From Ollibium composti (lineage in GTDB: Bacteria; Pseudomonadota; Alphaproteobacteria; Rhizobiales; Rhizobiaceae): a DNA stretch of 64,000 nt. Both the position numbers and the translations under genes were made by a program. The notes under the pieces are model-generated. The model was given only the letters and a program-made list of their open reading frames with translations. It was not told where the DNA came from and did no database searches. The stretch lies in assembly GCF_004801285.1 (NCBI RefSeq), contig NZ_SSNY01000011.1, forward strand, positions 1-64,000, written 5' to 3'. Shown in pieces: positions 55,416 to 64,000 of this stretch (position 1 is its first letter; the number at the start of each line of letters is the position of its first letter).

Positions 55416-58162
55416 ACCATGGTGCAGCGGCAGCGGCCCAGGTGGCGCGACTGGAAGGCGTCAGCCTTTCCTATGGAAAGACCCGCGCTCTCGATGCGAT
55501 CACCCTCGACATCCCGTCCGGCTGCATGGTCGGTCTGATCGGCCCGGACGGCGTCGGCAAGTCCAGCCTGCTTTCGCTGATCGCAGGCGCCCGGACGATC
55601 CAGGCCGGCCACGTCGAAGTCCTTAGCGGCGACATGGCCAATGCCGCGCATCGGCGGGGTGCCTATCCGCGCATCGCCTATATGCCCCAGGGGCTGGGGC
55701 GCAACCTCTATCCGACGCTTTCCGTGTTCGACAATGTCGACTTCTTTGGCCGCCTCTTCGGGCATCAAACAGGTGAACGCGAGCGCCGCATCCGGGAGCT
55801 TCTGGAAAGCACCGGGCTCGCCCCGTTCGCCAGCCGGCCGGTTGCCAACCTTTCAGGGGGCATGAAGCAGAAACTCGGTCTTTGCTGCGCGCTCATCCAT
55901 GACCCTGACCTCCTGATCCTCGACGAGCCGACCACCGGCATCGATCCACTCTCTCGTCGGCAGTTCTGGCAATTGATCGAGCGGATAAGGAGCAGCCGCG
56001 AAGGCATGAGCGTTGTCGTGGCCACGGCCTATATGGAGGAGGCCGCCCGCTTCGACTGGCTCGTGGCCATGGACGGCGGGCGGGTGCTCGCTTCCGGCAC
56101 TCCGGCCGAACTGCTGGAACGTACCGGGACTGTCGAACTCGACGCAGCCTTCATTGCCCTGCTGCCAGCCGCAAAACGTGAAGGATACCGGAAGGTCGTC
56201 ATTCCGCCGCGGCCGGCGGACGCCGACGGCGAGGCGGCGATCGAGGCCGAGCACCTGACCAAGCGCTTCGGCGACTTCACGGCCGTCGACGACGCCAGCT
56301 TCCGCATAGGCCGCGGCGAGATTTTCGGCTTCATCGGATCGAACGGTTGCGGCAAGACGACCACCATGAAGATGCTTACCGGTCTTCTGGACGCAAGCGA
56401 TGGCCGGGCGATGCTTTTGGGTCGCGAAGTCGATCCGCGGCACGTCGAGGTCAGGCGGCGCGTCGGTTACATGTCGCAGGGATTCTCGCTCTACTCGGAA
56501 CTGACAGTCCGCCAGAACCTCGAGCTCCATGCCCGTCTGTTCGGCCTGCCGGCCGACAGCATCGGCGCGAGGATCGACGAGGTCGCGCGACAATTCGAAC
56601 TGACGGGAATTCTGGATGCATGGCCGGAGGCGCTGCCGCTTGGCAACCGCCAGCGCCTGTCGCTGGCGGTTGCCATGATCCATGCGCCGGATGTCCTCAT
56701 CCTCGACGAGCCGACGTCCGGCGTCGATCCCTTAGCCCGGGACGGGTTCTGGAGAATCCTCGTCGATCTGTCGCGACGCCTGAACGTGACCGTCTTCGTC
56801 TCCACCCACTTCATGAACGAGGCGGAACGCTGCGATCGGATCGCCCTGATGCACGCAGGCAAGGTCCTCGTCTGCGACACGCCGGTCGCCATCATGGCCA
56901 GCCGCGGCACGCCGACGCTGGAGGCGGCCTTCGTCGACTATCTGGAGGATGCGGCAACCGGCGGGCAGCCCCCCGACATGGCCGCCGAATCCCTCGAGCA
57001 ACCTCCCGGCGCCTCCAGAGGCGGCACACGCCACCTTTTCGATTTGCGCCGCATGTATGCCTATACGCGAAGAGAGACGCTCGAACTGCTGCGCGATCCG
57101 ATCCGCGCGACGCTCGCCACCGTGGGCAGCCTCATCCTCATGTTCGTGATCGGCTACGGCATCAACATGGATGTCGAGAACCTCACCTTTGCCATCCTCG
57201 ACCATGACGACACGGCCATCAGCCGGGACTACGCCTTGCAACTGTCCGGCTCCCGCTTCTTCACCGAGAAGCCTCCGCTCGCCGGATACGCCGATATGGA
57301 CAGGCGGATGGCAAGCGGTGAGATCGCGCTGGCACTGGAGATCCCGCCGGGCTTTGCGCGTGATCTGGCGCGTGGTCGCGAGATTTCCGTCGGCGCCTGG
57401 ATCGACGGCGCGATGCCGGCGCGGGCCGAAACGGTACGTGGCTATGTCGAGGGTATGCATGCGGGCTGGCTCGCGCAGAAAGCCCGCGAGCTCCATGGCG
57501 ACGCCGCCGCGCAGGGCGATTTCCAGCTTGAGGTGCGCTACCGCTACAATCCGAATGTCCGCAGTCTGGACGCCATGGCGCCGGCCGTCATCCCGATGCT
57601 GCTCCTGATGATCCCGTCCATGCTCGCGGTGCTGAGCGTGGTGCGTGAGAAGGAGCTCGGGTCGATCGTCAATTTCTACGTTACTCCGGTAACCAGGATG
57701 GAGTTCCTGCTCGGCAAGCAGATCCCTTATGTCGGGATCGCCATGTTGAACTGCCTGCTGCTGACGGCCTTTGCTGTCTTCGTGTTTCGCGTGCCGCTGA
57801 CCGGCAGCCTGGCGACGCTGACCGCGGCCGCTTTCCTCTATGTCGCGGTGGCGACAGCCATGGGCCTGTTCCTCTCCACCTTCATGCGCAGCCAGATCGC
57901 CGCGATATTCGGCACCGTGCTGATCACCATGATTCCGGCCGCTCAATATTCGGGAATGATCGATCCCGTATCATCGCTGCAGGGCGTCGGTGCCTTCATC
58001 GGGCAGATCTATCCGGCGACCTACTTCATGGCCATTTCGCGCGGCGTCTTCTCGAAGGCGCTTGGCTTCGACGATCTGTCGGGAGCGTTCGTTCCGCTGC
58101 TGATTGCCATCCCCGTGCTCATCGGCCTCAGCGCCGCTTTCCTCAGAAAACAGGAACGCTGA
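55412..58162 (+). CDS. ABC exporter with two ATPase domains fused to an ABC-2 permease (RbbA-like)
   Basis: The 916-residue protein has ATPase domain 1 (about 10-235) with [17 protein letters not shown] and [12 protein letters not shown]. Domain 2 (about 275-500) has GSNGCGKTT, a degenerate signature [10 protein letters not shown], and [12 protein letters not shown]. The C-terminal ABC-2 permease (about 545-915) has one early helix and five or six late helices. This is the layout of RbbA/YhiH. The ATG overlaps the HlyD stop (ATGA), so translation is coupled. The exported substrate is unknown. Confidence 0.92.
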   Translation: MNHGAAAAAQVARLEGVSLSYGKTRALDAITLDIPSGCMVGLIGPDGVGKSSLLSLIAGARTIQAGHVEVLSGDMANAAHRRGAYPRIAYMPQGLGRNLYPTLSVFDNVDFFGRLFGHQTGERERRIRELLESTGLAPFASRPVANLSGGMKQKLGLCCALIHDPDLLILDEPTTGIDPLSRRQFWQLIERIRSSREGMSVVVATAYMEEAARFDWLVAMDGGRVLASGTPAELLERTGTVELDAAFIALLPAAKREGYRKVVIPPRPADADGEAAIEAEHLTKRFGDFTAVDDASFRIGRGEIFGFIGSNGCGKTTTMKMLTGLLDASDGRAMLLGREVDPRHVEVRRRVGYMSQGFSLYSELTVRQNLELHARLFGLPADSIGARIDEVARQFELTGILDAWPEALPLGNRQRLSLAVAMIHAPDVLILDEPTSGVDPLARDGFWRILVDLSRRLNVTVFVSTHFMNEAERCDRIALMHAGKVLVCDTPVAIMASRGTPTLEAAFVDYLEDAATGGQPPDMAAESLEQPPGASRGGTRHLFDLRRMYAYTRRETLELLRDPIRATLATVGSLILMFVIGYGINMDVENLTFAILDHDDTAISRDYALQLSGSRFFTEKPPLAGYADMDRRMASGEIALALEIPPGFARDLARGREISVGAWIDGAMPARAETVRGYVEGMHAGWLAQKARELHGDAAAQGDFQLEVRYRYNPNVRSLDAMAPAVIPMLLLMIPSMLAVLSVVREKELGSIVNFYVTPVTRMEFLLGKQIPYVGIAMLNCLLLTAFAVFVFRVPLTGSLATLTAAAFLYVAVATAMGLFLSTFMRSQIAAIFGTVLITMIPAAQYSGMIDPVSSLQGVGAFIGQIYPATYFMAISRGVFSKALGFDDLSGAFVPLLIAIPVLIGLSAAFLRKQER

Positions 58163-59274
58163 TGCGGCTTGCCAACATCTTTCATCTGGGCGTGAAGGAA
58201 CTGCGGGGGCTCGGCCGGAACGCCATGCTGCTGGTGCTGGTCGTGTATGCTTTCTCGGTGGCGATCTATGTCGGGTCGAAGGCCATGCCCGAAACCTTGA
58301 ACCGGGCGCCGATCGCTATCGTGGACGAGGACCAGTCGGCCGTATCCTCGCGCATCGCCGGTGCCTTCTACCTTCCCTATTTCATGCCGCCCAGACTTAT
58401 CGCGCAGCCTGAGATGGACCTCAGGATGGATGCAGGCCTCGACACCTTCGCCCTCGATATTCCTCCGAACTTTCAGCGTGACCTGCTGGCGGGTCGTTCG
58501 CCAACCCTCCAGCTCAACATAGACGCGACACGCATGTCGCAGGCGTTCACCGGCGGCGGTTATGTCCAGTCCATCGTTACCGGCGAGGTCGAGGAATTCC
58601 TGGCCCGCCACAGGACCGAGAAGCGCTTGCCGGTGGAACTCGACCTGCGCGCCCGCTTCAATCCGGAACTGAACAAGGGATGGTTCGGCGCCATCAACGA
58701 GATGATCGAGGCCATCACGATGCTTTCCGTCATCCTCACGGGCGCCGCGCTGATCCGTGAGCGGGAGCACGGCACGATCGAACACCTGCTGGTGATGCCG
58801 GTCACCGCTTTCGAGATCATGGTCGGCAAGCTTTGGTCCATGGGACTTGTCGTACTGGCTGCGACGGCATTCTGCCTTTTTGTTGTCGTCCGGGGTCTGC
58901 TTGCAGTACCGGTCGAAGGATCGCCGGTCCTTTTCATGTTGGGGGCTGGGCTCGACATACTTGCCATGACCTGTCTTGGCCTGTTCCTGGCGACCGTCGC
59001 GGGGTCAATGCCCCAATTCGCCTTGCTCGTGATGATGGTGCTGATGCCGCTTCAGTTGCTGTCGGGCGGCGTGACGCCACGCGAGAACATGCCCGAGATC
59101 ATCCAGGCGATCATGTACGCGGCCCCGAACACGCATTTCGTGATCCTGGCCCAGGCCGTGCTTTTCCGTGGCGCCGGGCTTGCTATGGTCTGGCCGCAAC
59201 TTGTCGCGCTGGTGGCCATAGCCGGCATGCTATTCGCCTTTTCGCTCCAACGTTTTCGCCGGTTTCTGCGATAG
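58162..59274 (+). CDS. ABC-2 permease (YhhJ-like)
   Basis: The 370-residue protein has one N-terminal helix (about 22-40), a periplasmic domain and five C-terminal helices, with the ABC-2 motif REREHGTIEHLLVMPVTAFE (about 200-219). Its ATG shares one base with the stop of the fused ABC gene (TGATG). It completes a fusion protein-ABC-permease exporter. Confidence 0.92.
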   Translation: MRLANIFHLGVKELRGLGRNAMLLVLVVYAFSVAIYVGSKAMPETLNRAPIAIVDEDQSAVSSRIAGAFYLPYFMPPRLIAQPEMDLRMDAGLDTFALDIPPNFQRDLLAGRSPTLQLNIDATRMSQAFTGGGYVQSIVTGEVEEFLARHRTEKRLPVELDLRARFNPELNKGWFGAINEMIEAITMLSVILTGAALIREREHGTIEHLLVMPVTAFEIMVGKLWSMGLVVLAATAFCLFVVVRGLLAVPVEGSPVLFMLGAGLDILAMTCLGLFLATVAGSMPQFALLVMMVLMPLQLLSGGVTPRENMPEIIQAIMYAAPNTHFVILAQAVLFRGAGLAMVWPQLVALVAIAGMLFAFSLQRFRRFLR

Positions 59275-59402
59275 CGGCCACATCATTGCGATAGCACGTG
59301 GTTGGAGAGATCGAGGCGGAAACGTTTCTTTGATCCCGCGCAAAGCGTGTTCGAGGAACGCGGGCGATGGTGGGCTCCGTATAACAGTTAGCCTGGAGGA
59401 GA

Positions 59403-59942
59403 ATGCCAGTCATGCGCAAGGAATTGAAAACCGATCTCCTTTCGCTCGTTCCTTCCTTGAGGGCATTCGCATTCTGTCTTACGCAAGACGCTGCGAACGC
59501 CGACGAACTCGTTCACTCGTCCTTGACCGAGATATGGTCCGTCCATGCCGACAAAAAGGGCGTTGCCCTGAAGATCGGAGCCTTCAACGCCCTGCGCCGT
59601 CATTTCTTGCGGCAGGTGATTGTCGATCCGGTGTCGGCGCAGGCGTTCGCTTGGCAATGGATCTCGGGAGACGACAATGCCTTCAAGGCTTGCTTCGAGC
59701 GTCTGCCACGAACCGAAAGGGAAGCCCTGTCATTGGTCGATGCGTGGAGGTTCGACCCATCCGAGGCGGCCGAGATCTGTGACTGTGACCGTGAGACGAT
59801 CGATCAGCGCCTCGGCATGGCCCGTAGCCATTTGACCGGCGATCGCCGTAAACAGTCCCGATTGAAGCGTTCGGGACTGATGCCGCCTCAATTCTGCCGG
59901 CTGCAGGCTGATTCTCGCGAAGCGCTTCGAATGCCGAGGTGA
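59403..59942 (+). CDS. ECF sigma-70-like protein
   Basis: The 179-residue protein shows a sigma-2-like segment, LVPSLRAFAFCLTQDAANAD (about 15-34) followed by ELVHSSLTEIW, and a sigma-4-like helix-turn-helix, FERLPRTEREALSLVDAWRF with DPSEAAEICDCDRETIDQRL (about 98-137). The order is that of small ECF sigma factors, but sequence match in region 2 is weak. No anti-sigma gene is adjacent. Upstream, GGAAC and CGTATAA are 18 bases apart, a possible ECF promoter, and a poor FixK-like site TTGATCCCGCGCAA lies at 59330. The start could be three codons later. Confidence 0.65.
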   Translation: MPVMRKELKTDLLSLVPSLRAFAFCLTQDAANADELVHSSLTEIWSVHADKKGVALKIGAFNALRRHFLRQVIVDPVSAQAFAWQWISGDDNAFKACFERLPRTEREALSLVDAWRFDPSEAAEICDCDRETIDQRLGMARSHLTGDRRKQSRLKRSGLMPPQFCRLQADSREALRMPR

Positions 59943-60066
59943 CGGCCGGGTTATAGTTGGGGCCTTCGCACTCCTTCTGGTCAGCGAGAATCCCCAACTT
60001 TGCCGGGACAACGTGGCGAACTCTGCGTACGGGGCTTTCACGCCCCGCCACGGCGGCTTCGATCAT

Positions 60067-60080
60067 TTGACCGAGATCAA
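60067..60080. promoter_or_regulatory. FixK/Fnr box
   Basis: TTGACCGAGATCAA lies about 116 bases before the APH-AAA kinase gene at 60189. Confidence 0.72.
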
Positions 60081-60188
60081 TAGATGTCGCGGGCTTGGAG
60101 CTAGTTTCGATATCAACAGGAAAGGCGACGCGGGAAGAGCGCGGAAACGAAGGCAGGTCCGGAGCGTGTCAGCATAGGGGATGTATCC

Positions 60189-61733
60189 GTGAACTTTCAG
60201 GACCAGAGGGAGACGATTGCTTTCCTCTCCGAACCGTCGACTTTCGAGGTCTCAGCCCCCGTGGAGGCCATCGAGACTCACATCTCGCGCATCTTCCTGG
60301 CGGGGGACCGCGTCTTCAAGATGAAGCGCGCGGTCAAGCTGCCCTATGTCGACTTCTCGACGCCCGAACTTCGCCTCGCGGCGTGCCGCAAGGAGGTGGA
60401 GCTCAATTCCACCACTGCTCCGGATCTCTATATCGGCGTAAGGCGGATCACACGGGAAGCAAGCGGCCGCCTGCTGTTCGACGGTGAGGGGGAACTGACC
60501 GACGCAGTCGTGGAAATGAAGCGCTTCGAGCAGTCCGCCCTGTTGGATCGCATGGCGGAAGCCGGCGCCCTTACACCCCACCTCATGACGCGGACGGCGC
60601 TCATGATCGCGCGCTTCCATCGCCAGGCGCCGGTGATGCATGTCGGAGGAGGCATGGCGAACCTTGCGAGAGTGCTGGACATCAACAAGGCCGGCTTCGC
60701 CACCAGCCACGTGTTCAGTGAAACGGAAGTCGAGTTTCTCGACACCGCTTTCCGAACGGAGTTGGCGCGTCACGGTGACGTGTTGAACCAGCGCGAGTCG
60801 GCCGGCAAGGTGCGGCGCTGCCATGGCGATTTGCATTTGCGCAACATCTGCCTGTTCAATGGCGAGCCCTGTCTTTTCGACTGCATCGAATTCAATGACG
60901 ACATCGCGACGGTCGACATGCTTTACGATTTGTCGTTCCTGCTGATGGATCTTTGGCATCGCGGCTTTCCAGAGTTGGCCAACCTCGTAGCAAACCGCTA
61001 TCTTGATGAAACCGACAACGAGGACGGCTTTGCCCTTTTATCTTTCCTGATGGCAATCAGAGCCGCGGTTCGTGCTCACGTCATCGGTACTCAGGTGGAA
61101 GAAGGCGGCGACCCCGCTGGCAATCTGCGGGCACAGGCTCGCGCCTATTTCGACCTTGCCGCGGAGCTTCTGAATGAGCGTCCGGTCCGGCTCATTGCGC
61201 TCGGTGGACTGAGTGGTTCGGGGAAGACCACCATAGCGGAAGCACTTGCCGCGCATGTGGGCTCGCCGCCTGGCGCGCGTATCGTCGAGAGCGATCGTAT
61301 CCGCAAGGCTATGCACGGCGTACCGCCTGAAACACGCCTGCCGGAAAGAGCCTATCGACCCGAGATATCCGAGCGGGTTTATCGAGACATGGCATGGCGA
61401 TCGAACCTCATATTATCTGAGGGCGGCTCTGTTGTGGCGGATGCGGTATTCGAACGACGGCAGGATCGTGCGCGCATCGAGCAAGCGGCGGCGGTTCGAA
61501 AACGGCCTTTTCTCGGCGTTTGGCTGGACGTCGCTCCCGACGTGTTGTGGCGCCGTGTCGAACAGCGGCACGGCGGCCCGTCGGACGCAACTGTCGAGAT
61601 CCTGTCGCGGCAGTTGGAGAGGGACGTGGGAGAGATCACTTGGCACCGCATCGACGCCGTGCGACGGCCGGCCGCGATCATCTCCGATATCCTGGCCCTG
61701 CCGATCGCTCGAAGTTCCACAGAGGCAGGATGA
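60189..61733 (+). CDS. aminoglycoside-phosphotransferase-like domain fused to a P-loop kinase
   Basis: The 514-residue protein has an APH-like N-terminal half (about 1-330), with the catalytic CHGDLHLRNICLFNGEPC at about 214-231 and FDCIEFNDDIATVDMLYDLS with the Mg-binding Asp. The C-terminal half (about 335-500) has the Walker A loop ALGGLSGSGKTTIAEALA and resembles gluconate- or adenylylsulfate-type kinases. The same fusion occurs as Rv2004c in the mycobacterial DosR regulon. The substrates of both halves are unknown. A FixK box precedes it. Confidence 0.85.
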   Translation: MNFQDQRETIAFLSEPSTFEVSAPVEAIETHISRIFLAGDRVFKMKRAVKLPYVDFSTPELRLAACRKEVELNSTTAPDLYIGVRRITREASGRLLFDGEGELTDAVVEMKRFEQSALLDRMAEAGALTPHLMTRTALMIARFHRQAPVMHVGGGMANLARVLDINKAGFATSHVFSETEVEFLDTAFRTELARHGDVLNQRESAGKVRRCHGDLHLRNICLFNGEPCLFDCIEFNDDIATVDMLYDLSFLLMDLWHRGFPELANLVANRYLDETDNEDGFALLSFLMAIRAAVRAHVIGTQVEEGGDPAGNLRAQARAYFDLAAELLNERPVRLIALGGLSGSGKTTIAEALAAHVGSPPGARIVESDRIRKAMHGVPPETRLPERAYRPEISERVYRDMAWRSNLILSEGGSVVADAVFERRQDRARIEQAAAVRKRPFLGVWLDVAPDVLWRRVEQRHGGPSDATVEILSRQLERDVGEITWHRIDAVRRPAAIISDILALPIARSSTEAG

Positions 61734-61737
61734 TGCT

Positions 61738-61751
61738 TTGATCCCTGTCAA
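61738..61751. promoter_or_regulatory. FixK/Fnr box
   Basis: TTGATCCCTGTCAA begins four bases after the end of the APH-AAA kinase gene and lies about 100 bases before the thioredoxin ATG at 61844. Confidence 0.72.
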
Positions 61752-61843
61752 TGCCCGACCGATATCGCCGTTCATCCTGAACGACGACCGCGATGGAGAG
61801 TTGGCTTGGGAAGCGGCCTGCGTGCGTTTGGAGAGGAAGCGCC

Positions 61844-62290
61844 ATGAGCGGTAGGATGATCGTCTGTGGCCACTGCGGCAGCACCAATCGCTTGTTGCAG
61901 GAACGTTCCCCCCAGGCAGCGAAATGCGGGAGGTGCGGACGCAAGTTGTTTGCCGCCATTCCGCAGGACGTAAGTCGCTCGATATTCGAGCGCCACCTGA
62001 CACGTACGAGTGTGCCTCTCCTGGTGGACGTATGGGCTCCCTGGTGCGGACCTTGCCGCGCAATGGCACCGGCCTACGAGGCAGCCGCGAAAGAATTGGA
62101 GCCGACCATTGTCCTGATCAAGCTCAACTCCGACAAGGAGCAGGCTCTATCGACAGAACTCGGCATCCGGAGCATTCCAACGATGATCCTCTTCCACCGC
62201 GGCAAAGAGATCGCACGGACATCCGGGGCTATGTCCGCTGGCCAGATAATCCAATGGGTTCGCGAGCGGCTACCCGCTGCCGCCATCTGA
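61844..62290 (+). CDS. trxC: thioredoxin 2 (zinc-binding N-terminus)
   Basis: The 148-residue protein starts with two CxxC pairs (IVCGHCGSTNR and AKCGRCGRKLF, about 6-36) that bind zinc in TrxC, followed by a thioredoxin domain with the active site VWAPWCGPCRAMAPAYEA (about 65-82) and cis-Pro in GIRSIPTMILFHRG. It reduces protein disulfides. AGGA lies before the ATG. It is followed by the DUF4010 gene after seven bases. Confidence 0.92.
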   Translation: MSGRMIVCGHCGSTNRLLQERSPQAAKCGRCGRKLFAAIPQDVSRSIFERHLTRTSVPLLVDVWAPWCGPCRAMAPAYEAAAKELEPTIVLIKLNSDKEQALSTELGIRSIPTMILFHRGKEIARTSGAMSAGQIIQWVRERLPAAAI

Positions 62291-62297
62291 AACACGC

Positions 62298-63551
62298 ATG
62301 GATGCGCTTCTGCCACGTCTCGGCCTTGCTCTGGCCATCGGCCTTCTAGTCGGGCTTGAGCGCGGCTGGAGGGAGCGTGACGCTCCCGATCGAAGCCGCA
62401 CCGCGGGCATTCGCACATACGCAATCTCCGGTTTGCTGGGCGGTGTCTTCGCCGCGCTCGCCGAGTCGCTTGATGCCGTTTCCGTCCTTGTTGCCGGGTT
62501 CCTGGGTTTCGCGGCCGTTTTTGCCTCCTTCAAGGCACGCGAAGCCGCATTTGACGACGACTTCAGCGCGACGGGCGTTATCGCGGGGCTTGGCGTTTTC
62601 GCGCTCGGCGCGCTCGCTGTCTCCGGCGATTATCAGGCCGCTGCCGGTGGGGGCGCCGCGCTTGCCGGCATTCTCGCCAGCCGTGAGATTCTACACGAAC
62701 TGCTGAAGCGATTGACTTGGGTGGAATTGCGCTCGGCGCTTGTCCTGTCCGTGATGACAGCGATCATATTGCCACTCCTTCCAAATCGCCCCATTGATCC
62801 ATGGGGCGGTCTCAACCCGTGGGAAATCTGGTTCTTCACCGTTCTGGTCGCGGCGATCTCCTATCTCGGCTATATCGCCGTGCGCGTATTCGGGACCACG
62901 CGTGGATTAATCGTCAGCGCGCTCGGCGGGGCACTCGTCTCGTCGACGGCGGTTACGCTTGCCCTTTGCCGCGCTGCAAAATCGGGTGGTGATGCATATC
63001 CGTTGGCAGGTGCGGCCTTGCTCGCTGCCATGATTTCCGTCGCCCGCGTCTGCCTCGTCGTGGCGGTCGTGGAACCAGGCGTTCTTGCTTCCGTGGGGCC
63101 GGCAGCGCTTGGGATCGCCCTTGGTTTCGGCCTTTACGGAGCGCTTCTCATAAAAAGGCAACGCCCTCACGCGGAAGTGGACATGCCGGCCCGCAGCCCC
63201 TTCGATCTCGCCGCGCTGTTGATGTTCGCCCTGGCGTTCGCGATCGTGGCGACAGTAAACGCTGCACTGGCCACACTGATCGGCGCTCAAGGTCTAGTGG
63301 CCACCTCTGCCGTTTCCGGTCTGTTGGATGTCGATGTCGCCGCACTGAGCGCCCTGCGCCTCGTAGGAACCATAACCACACCGGTCGTCGCCGGGCATGC
63401 CGTACTTGCCGCCATCCTCGTCAACTCTCTCGCGAGGGTCGCTCTGGCGATTGCGTCTTCCCCGTTTCGCTTCTGGATTTCGTTTCTGCTGGGAACAGCA
63501 TTTGGGATCACCGGTGGCGCGACGGCGTTCATCCTTGTCCCATCGCTTTGA
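62298..63551 (+). CDS. MgtC/DUF4010-type membrane protein
   Basis: The 417-residue protein has an MgtC-like start, LGLALAIGLLVGLERGWRER (about 8-27), with a following RTAGIRTYAISGLLGG segment (about 34-49), and a C-terminal DUF4010 domain (about 175-395), with about twelve hydrophobic segments in total. MgtC proteins modulate ATP synthase and growth in low magnesium, but the role of the long DUF4010 form is unknown. It shares a transcription unit with trxC. Confidence 0.85.
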   Translation: MDALLPRLGLALAIGLLVGLERGWRERDAPDRSRTAGIRTYAISGLLGGVFAALAESLDAVSVLVAGFLGFAAVFASFKAREAAFDDDFSATGVIAGLGVFALGALAVSGDYQAAAGGGAALAGILASREILHELLKRLTWVELRSALVLSVMTAIILPLLPNRPIDPWGGLNPWEIWFFTVLVAAISYLGYIAVRVFGTTRGLIVSALGGALVSSTAVTLALCRAAKSGGDAYPLAGAALLAAMISVARVCLVVAVVEPGVLASVGPAALGIALGFGLYGALLIKRQRPHAEVDMPARSPFDLAALLMFALAFAIVATVNAALATLIGAQGLVATSAVSGLLDVDVAALSALRLVGTITTPVVAGHAVLAAILVNSLARVALAIASSPFRFWISFLLGTAFGITGGATAFILVPSL

Positions 63552-63618
63552 GACGTGTCTCGGTACCAAGGCTCCGCGCCTGAGTAACGATAGCTTCGGG
63601 CTCATGTCCTCATGGCCT

Positions 63619-63933
63619 CTATGTCGGGCCAATTCCCTCGCCTGGACAATACGCTTCATGGAGGGCCTCGACCACGGTCAGCACCTCCGGGCGCGCGATG
63701 CGGTAATGGACTGTCGTTCCTTCCCGTCGCGATTCCACCAGGCCGTCGGCCCTGAGCCGCATGAGTTGCTGCGACATCGGTACCTGCTCGATGCCAAGTT
63801 CCTCGCGAAGCTGCGCCACTGATTTTTCCTGCCCGCCCAATGCGCACAGCACCAGCAGCCGCTGTGGATGCGACAGGCTACGCAAAAGCTCAGCGGCTTT
63901 GCCAGAGGCCGGGATCATTTCTTTTACATTCAT
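63619..63933 (-). CDS. ArsR-family repressor with BigR/SqrR-type cysteine pair
   Basis: The 104-residue winged-helix protein has LLRSLSHPQRLLVLCALGGQ (about 16-35) and the recognition region GIEQVPMSQQLMRLRADGLV. From the ATG at 63933, its only two cysteines are Cys30 and Cys96. Their 66-residue spacing equals that of the persulfide-sensing pair in SqrR and BigR as I recall it, so it may sense sulfane sulfur. Starts at 63978 and 63918 are possible. The A+T-rich stretch 63930-63965, with ATTCA and TGAAT arms, is a likely operator. The regulated gene would lie beyond the window edge. Confidence 0.8.
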   Translation of the reverse strand: MNVKEMIPASGKAAELLRSLSHPQRLLVLCALGGQEKSVAQLREELGIEQVPMSQQLMRLRADGLVESRREGTTVHYRIARPEVLTVVEALHEAYCPGEGIGPT

Positions 63934-64000
63934 ATTCTTGAATTTATATTCTTTGAATGTTAGATGCAAGGCGTTCATTCGCGAATGCCCCCCGCAGCGG

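Noticed and set aside
1..64000. CRISPR arrays, tRNA and rRNA genes, prophage modules
   Set aside because: No regularly spaced repeats, no cloverleaf or rRNA-like stretch and no phage structural genes were recognised on reading.

Overview
The window looks like a GC-rich alphaproteobacterial (Rhizobiales-type) accessory region. Evidence: FixL, FixJ and FixK homologues that closely resemble the Sinorhizobium proteins, a SyrB-like regulator, a remnant resembling the rhizobial ExoI-type nuclease, and uniformly high GC3 genes. No rRNA, tRNA or CRISPR array was seen. Whether the replicon is chromosome or plasmid cannot be told.

Layout. (1) 1-4220 is a scrappy, mobile-looking margin: a possible IS21-family end, a probable dinB fragment, a SyrB-like gene, a RES/Xre toxin-antitoxin pair with a clear promoter, a nuclease pseudogene broken by two frameshifts, and a 565-base gap holding a perfect 22-bp palindrome. 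(2) 4221-7418, minus strand: PPOX flavoprotein, cupin, sdhB-sdhC-sdhD without sdhA, and a CBS-pair protein. (3) 7706-12747: a large acyl-CoA synthetase/GNAT protein, two universal stress proteins (USPs) and a cytochrome c. (4) 13007-17647: a complete arginine deiminase operon, arcDABC. (5) 17797-24691: two USPs, an MgtA-like P-type ATPase, a flavodoxin-fold reductase, a zinc alcohol dehydrogenase and a three-BON protein. (6) 25078-36813: a radical SAM maturase, then narGHJI with a parvulin and an unknown small gene, preceded by moeA and a DUF2478 gene. (7) 36910-49082: SLAC1/TehA transporter, P450, heavy-metal ATPase, two more USPs, acetate kinase, phosphoketolase, cytochrome c, PPOX, phosphoribosyltransferase and DUF2267. 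(8) 49265-53725: fixK, a degenerate receiver protein, fixJ, fixL and hsp20. (9) 54181-63933: an HlyD/ABC/ABC-2 exporter, a sigma-like protein, an APH-AAA kinase fusion, thioredoxin 2, a DUF4010 membrane protein and an ArsR regulator with the cysteine spacing of persulfide sensors.

How it works together. Thirteen intergenic sites match TTGAY-N4-RTCAA, the FixK/Fnr box. Twelve lie about 58-116 bases upstream of the first gene of a transcription unit. The window also encodes a heme-PAS kinase (FixL), its response regulator (FixJ) and a FixK-type activator, with a FixJ-like site upstream of fixK. The reading offered is a self-contained low-oxygen survival regulon. It would make ATP from arginine (ArcABC) and from acetyl phosphate (Xfp-AckA), respire nitrate (Nar), and add stress proteins. 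Its protein families overlap strikingly with the mycobacterial DosR dormancy regulon (USPs, Hsp20, CBS pair, P-type ATPase, phosphoribosyltransferase, APH-kinase fusion, PPOX, heme sensor kinase plus regulator). That parallel is an inference from family knowledge and is the most interesting thing here.
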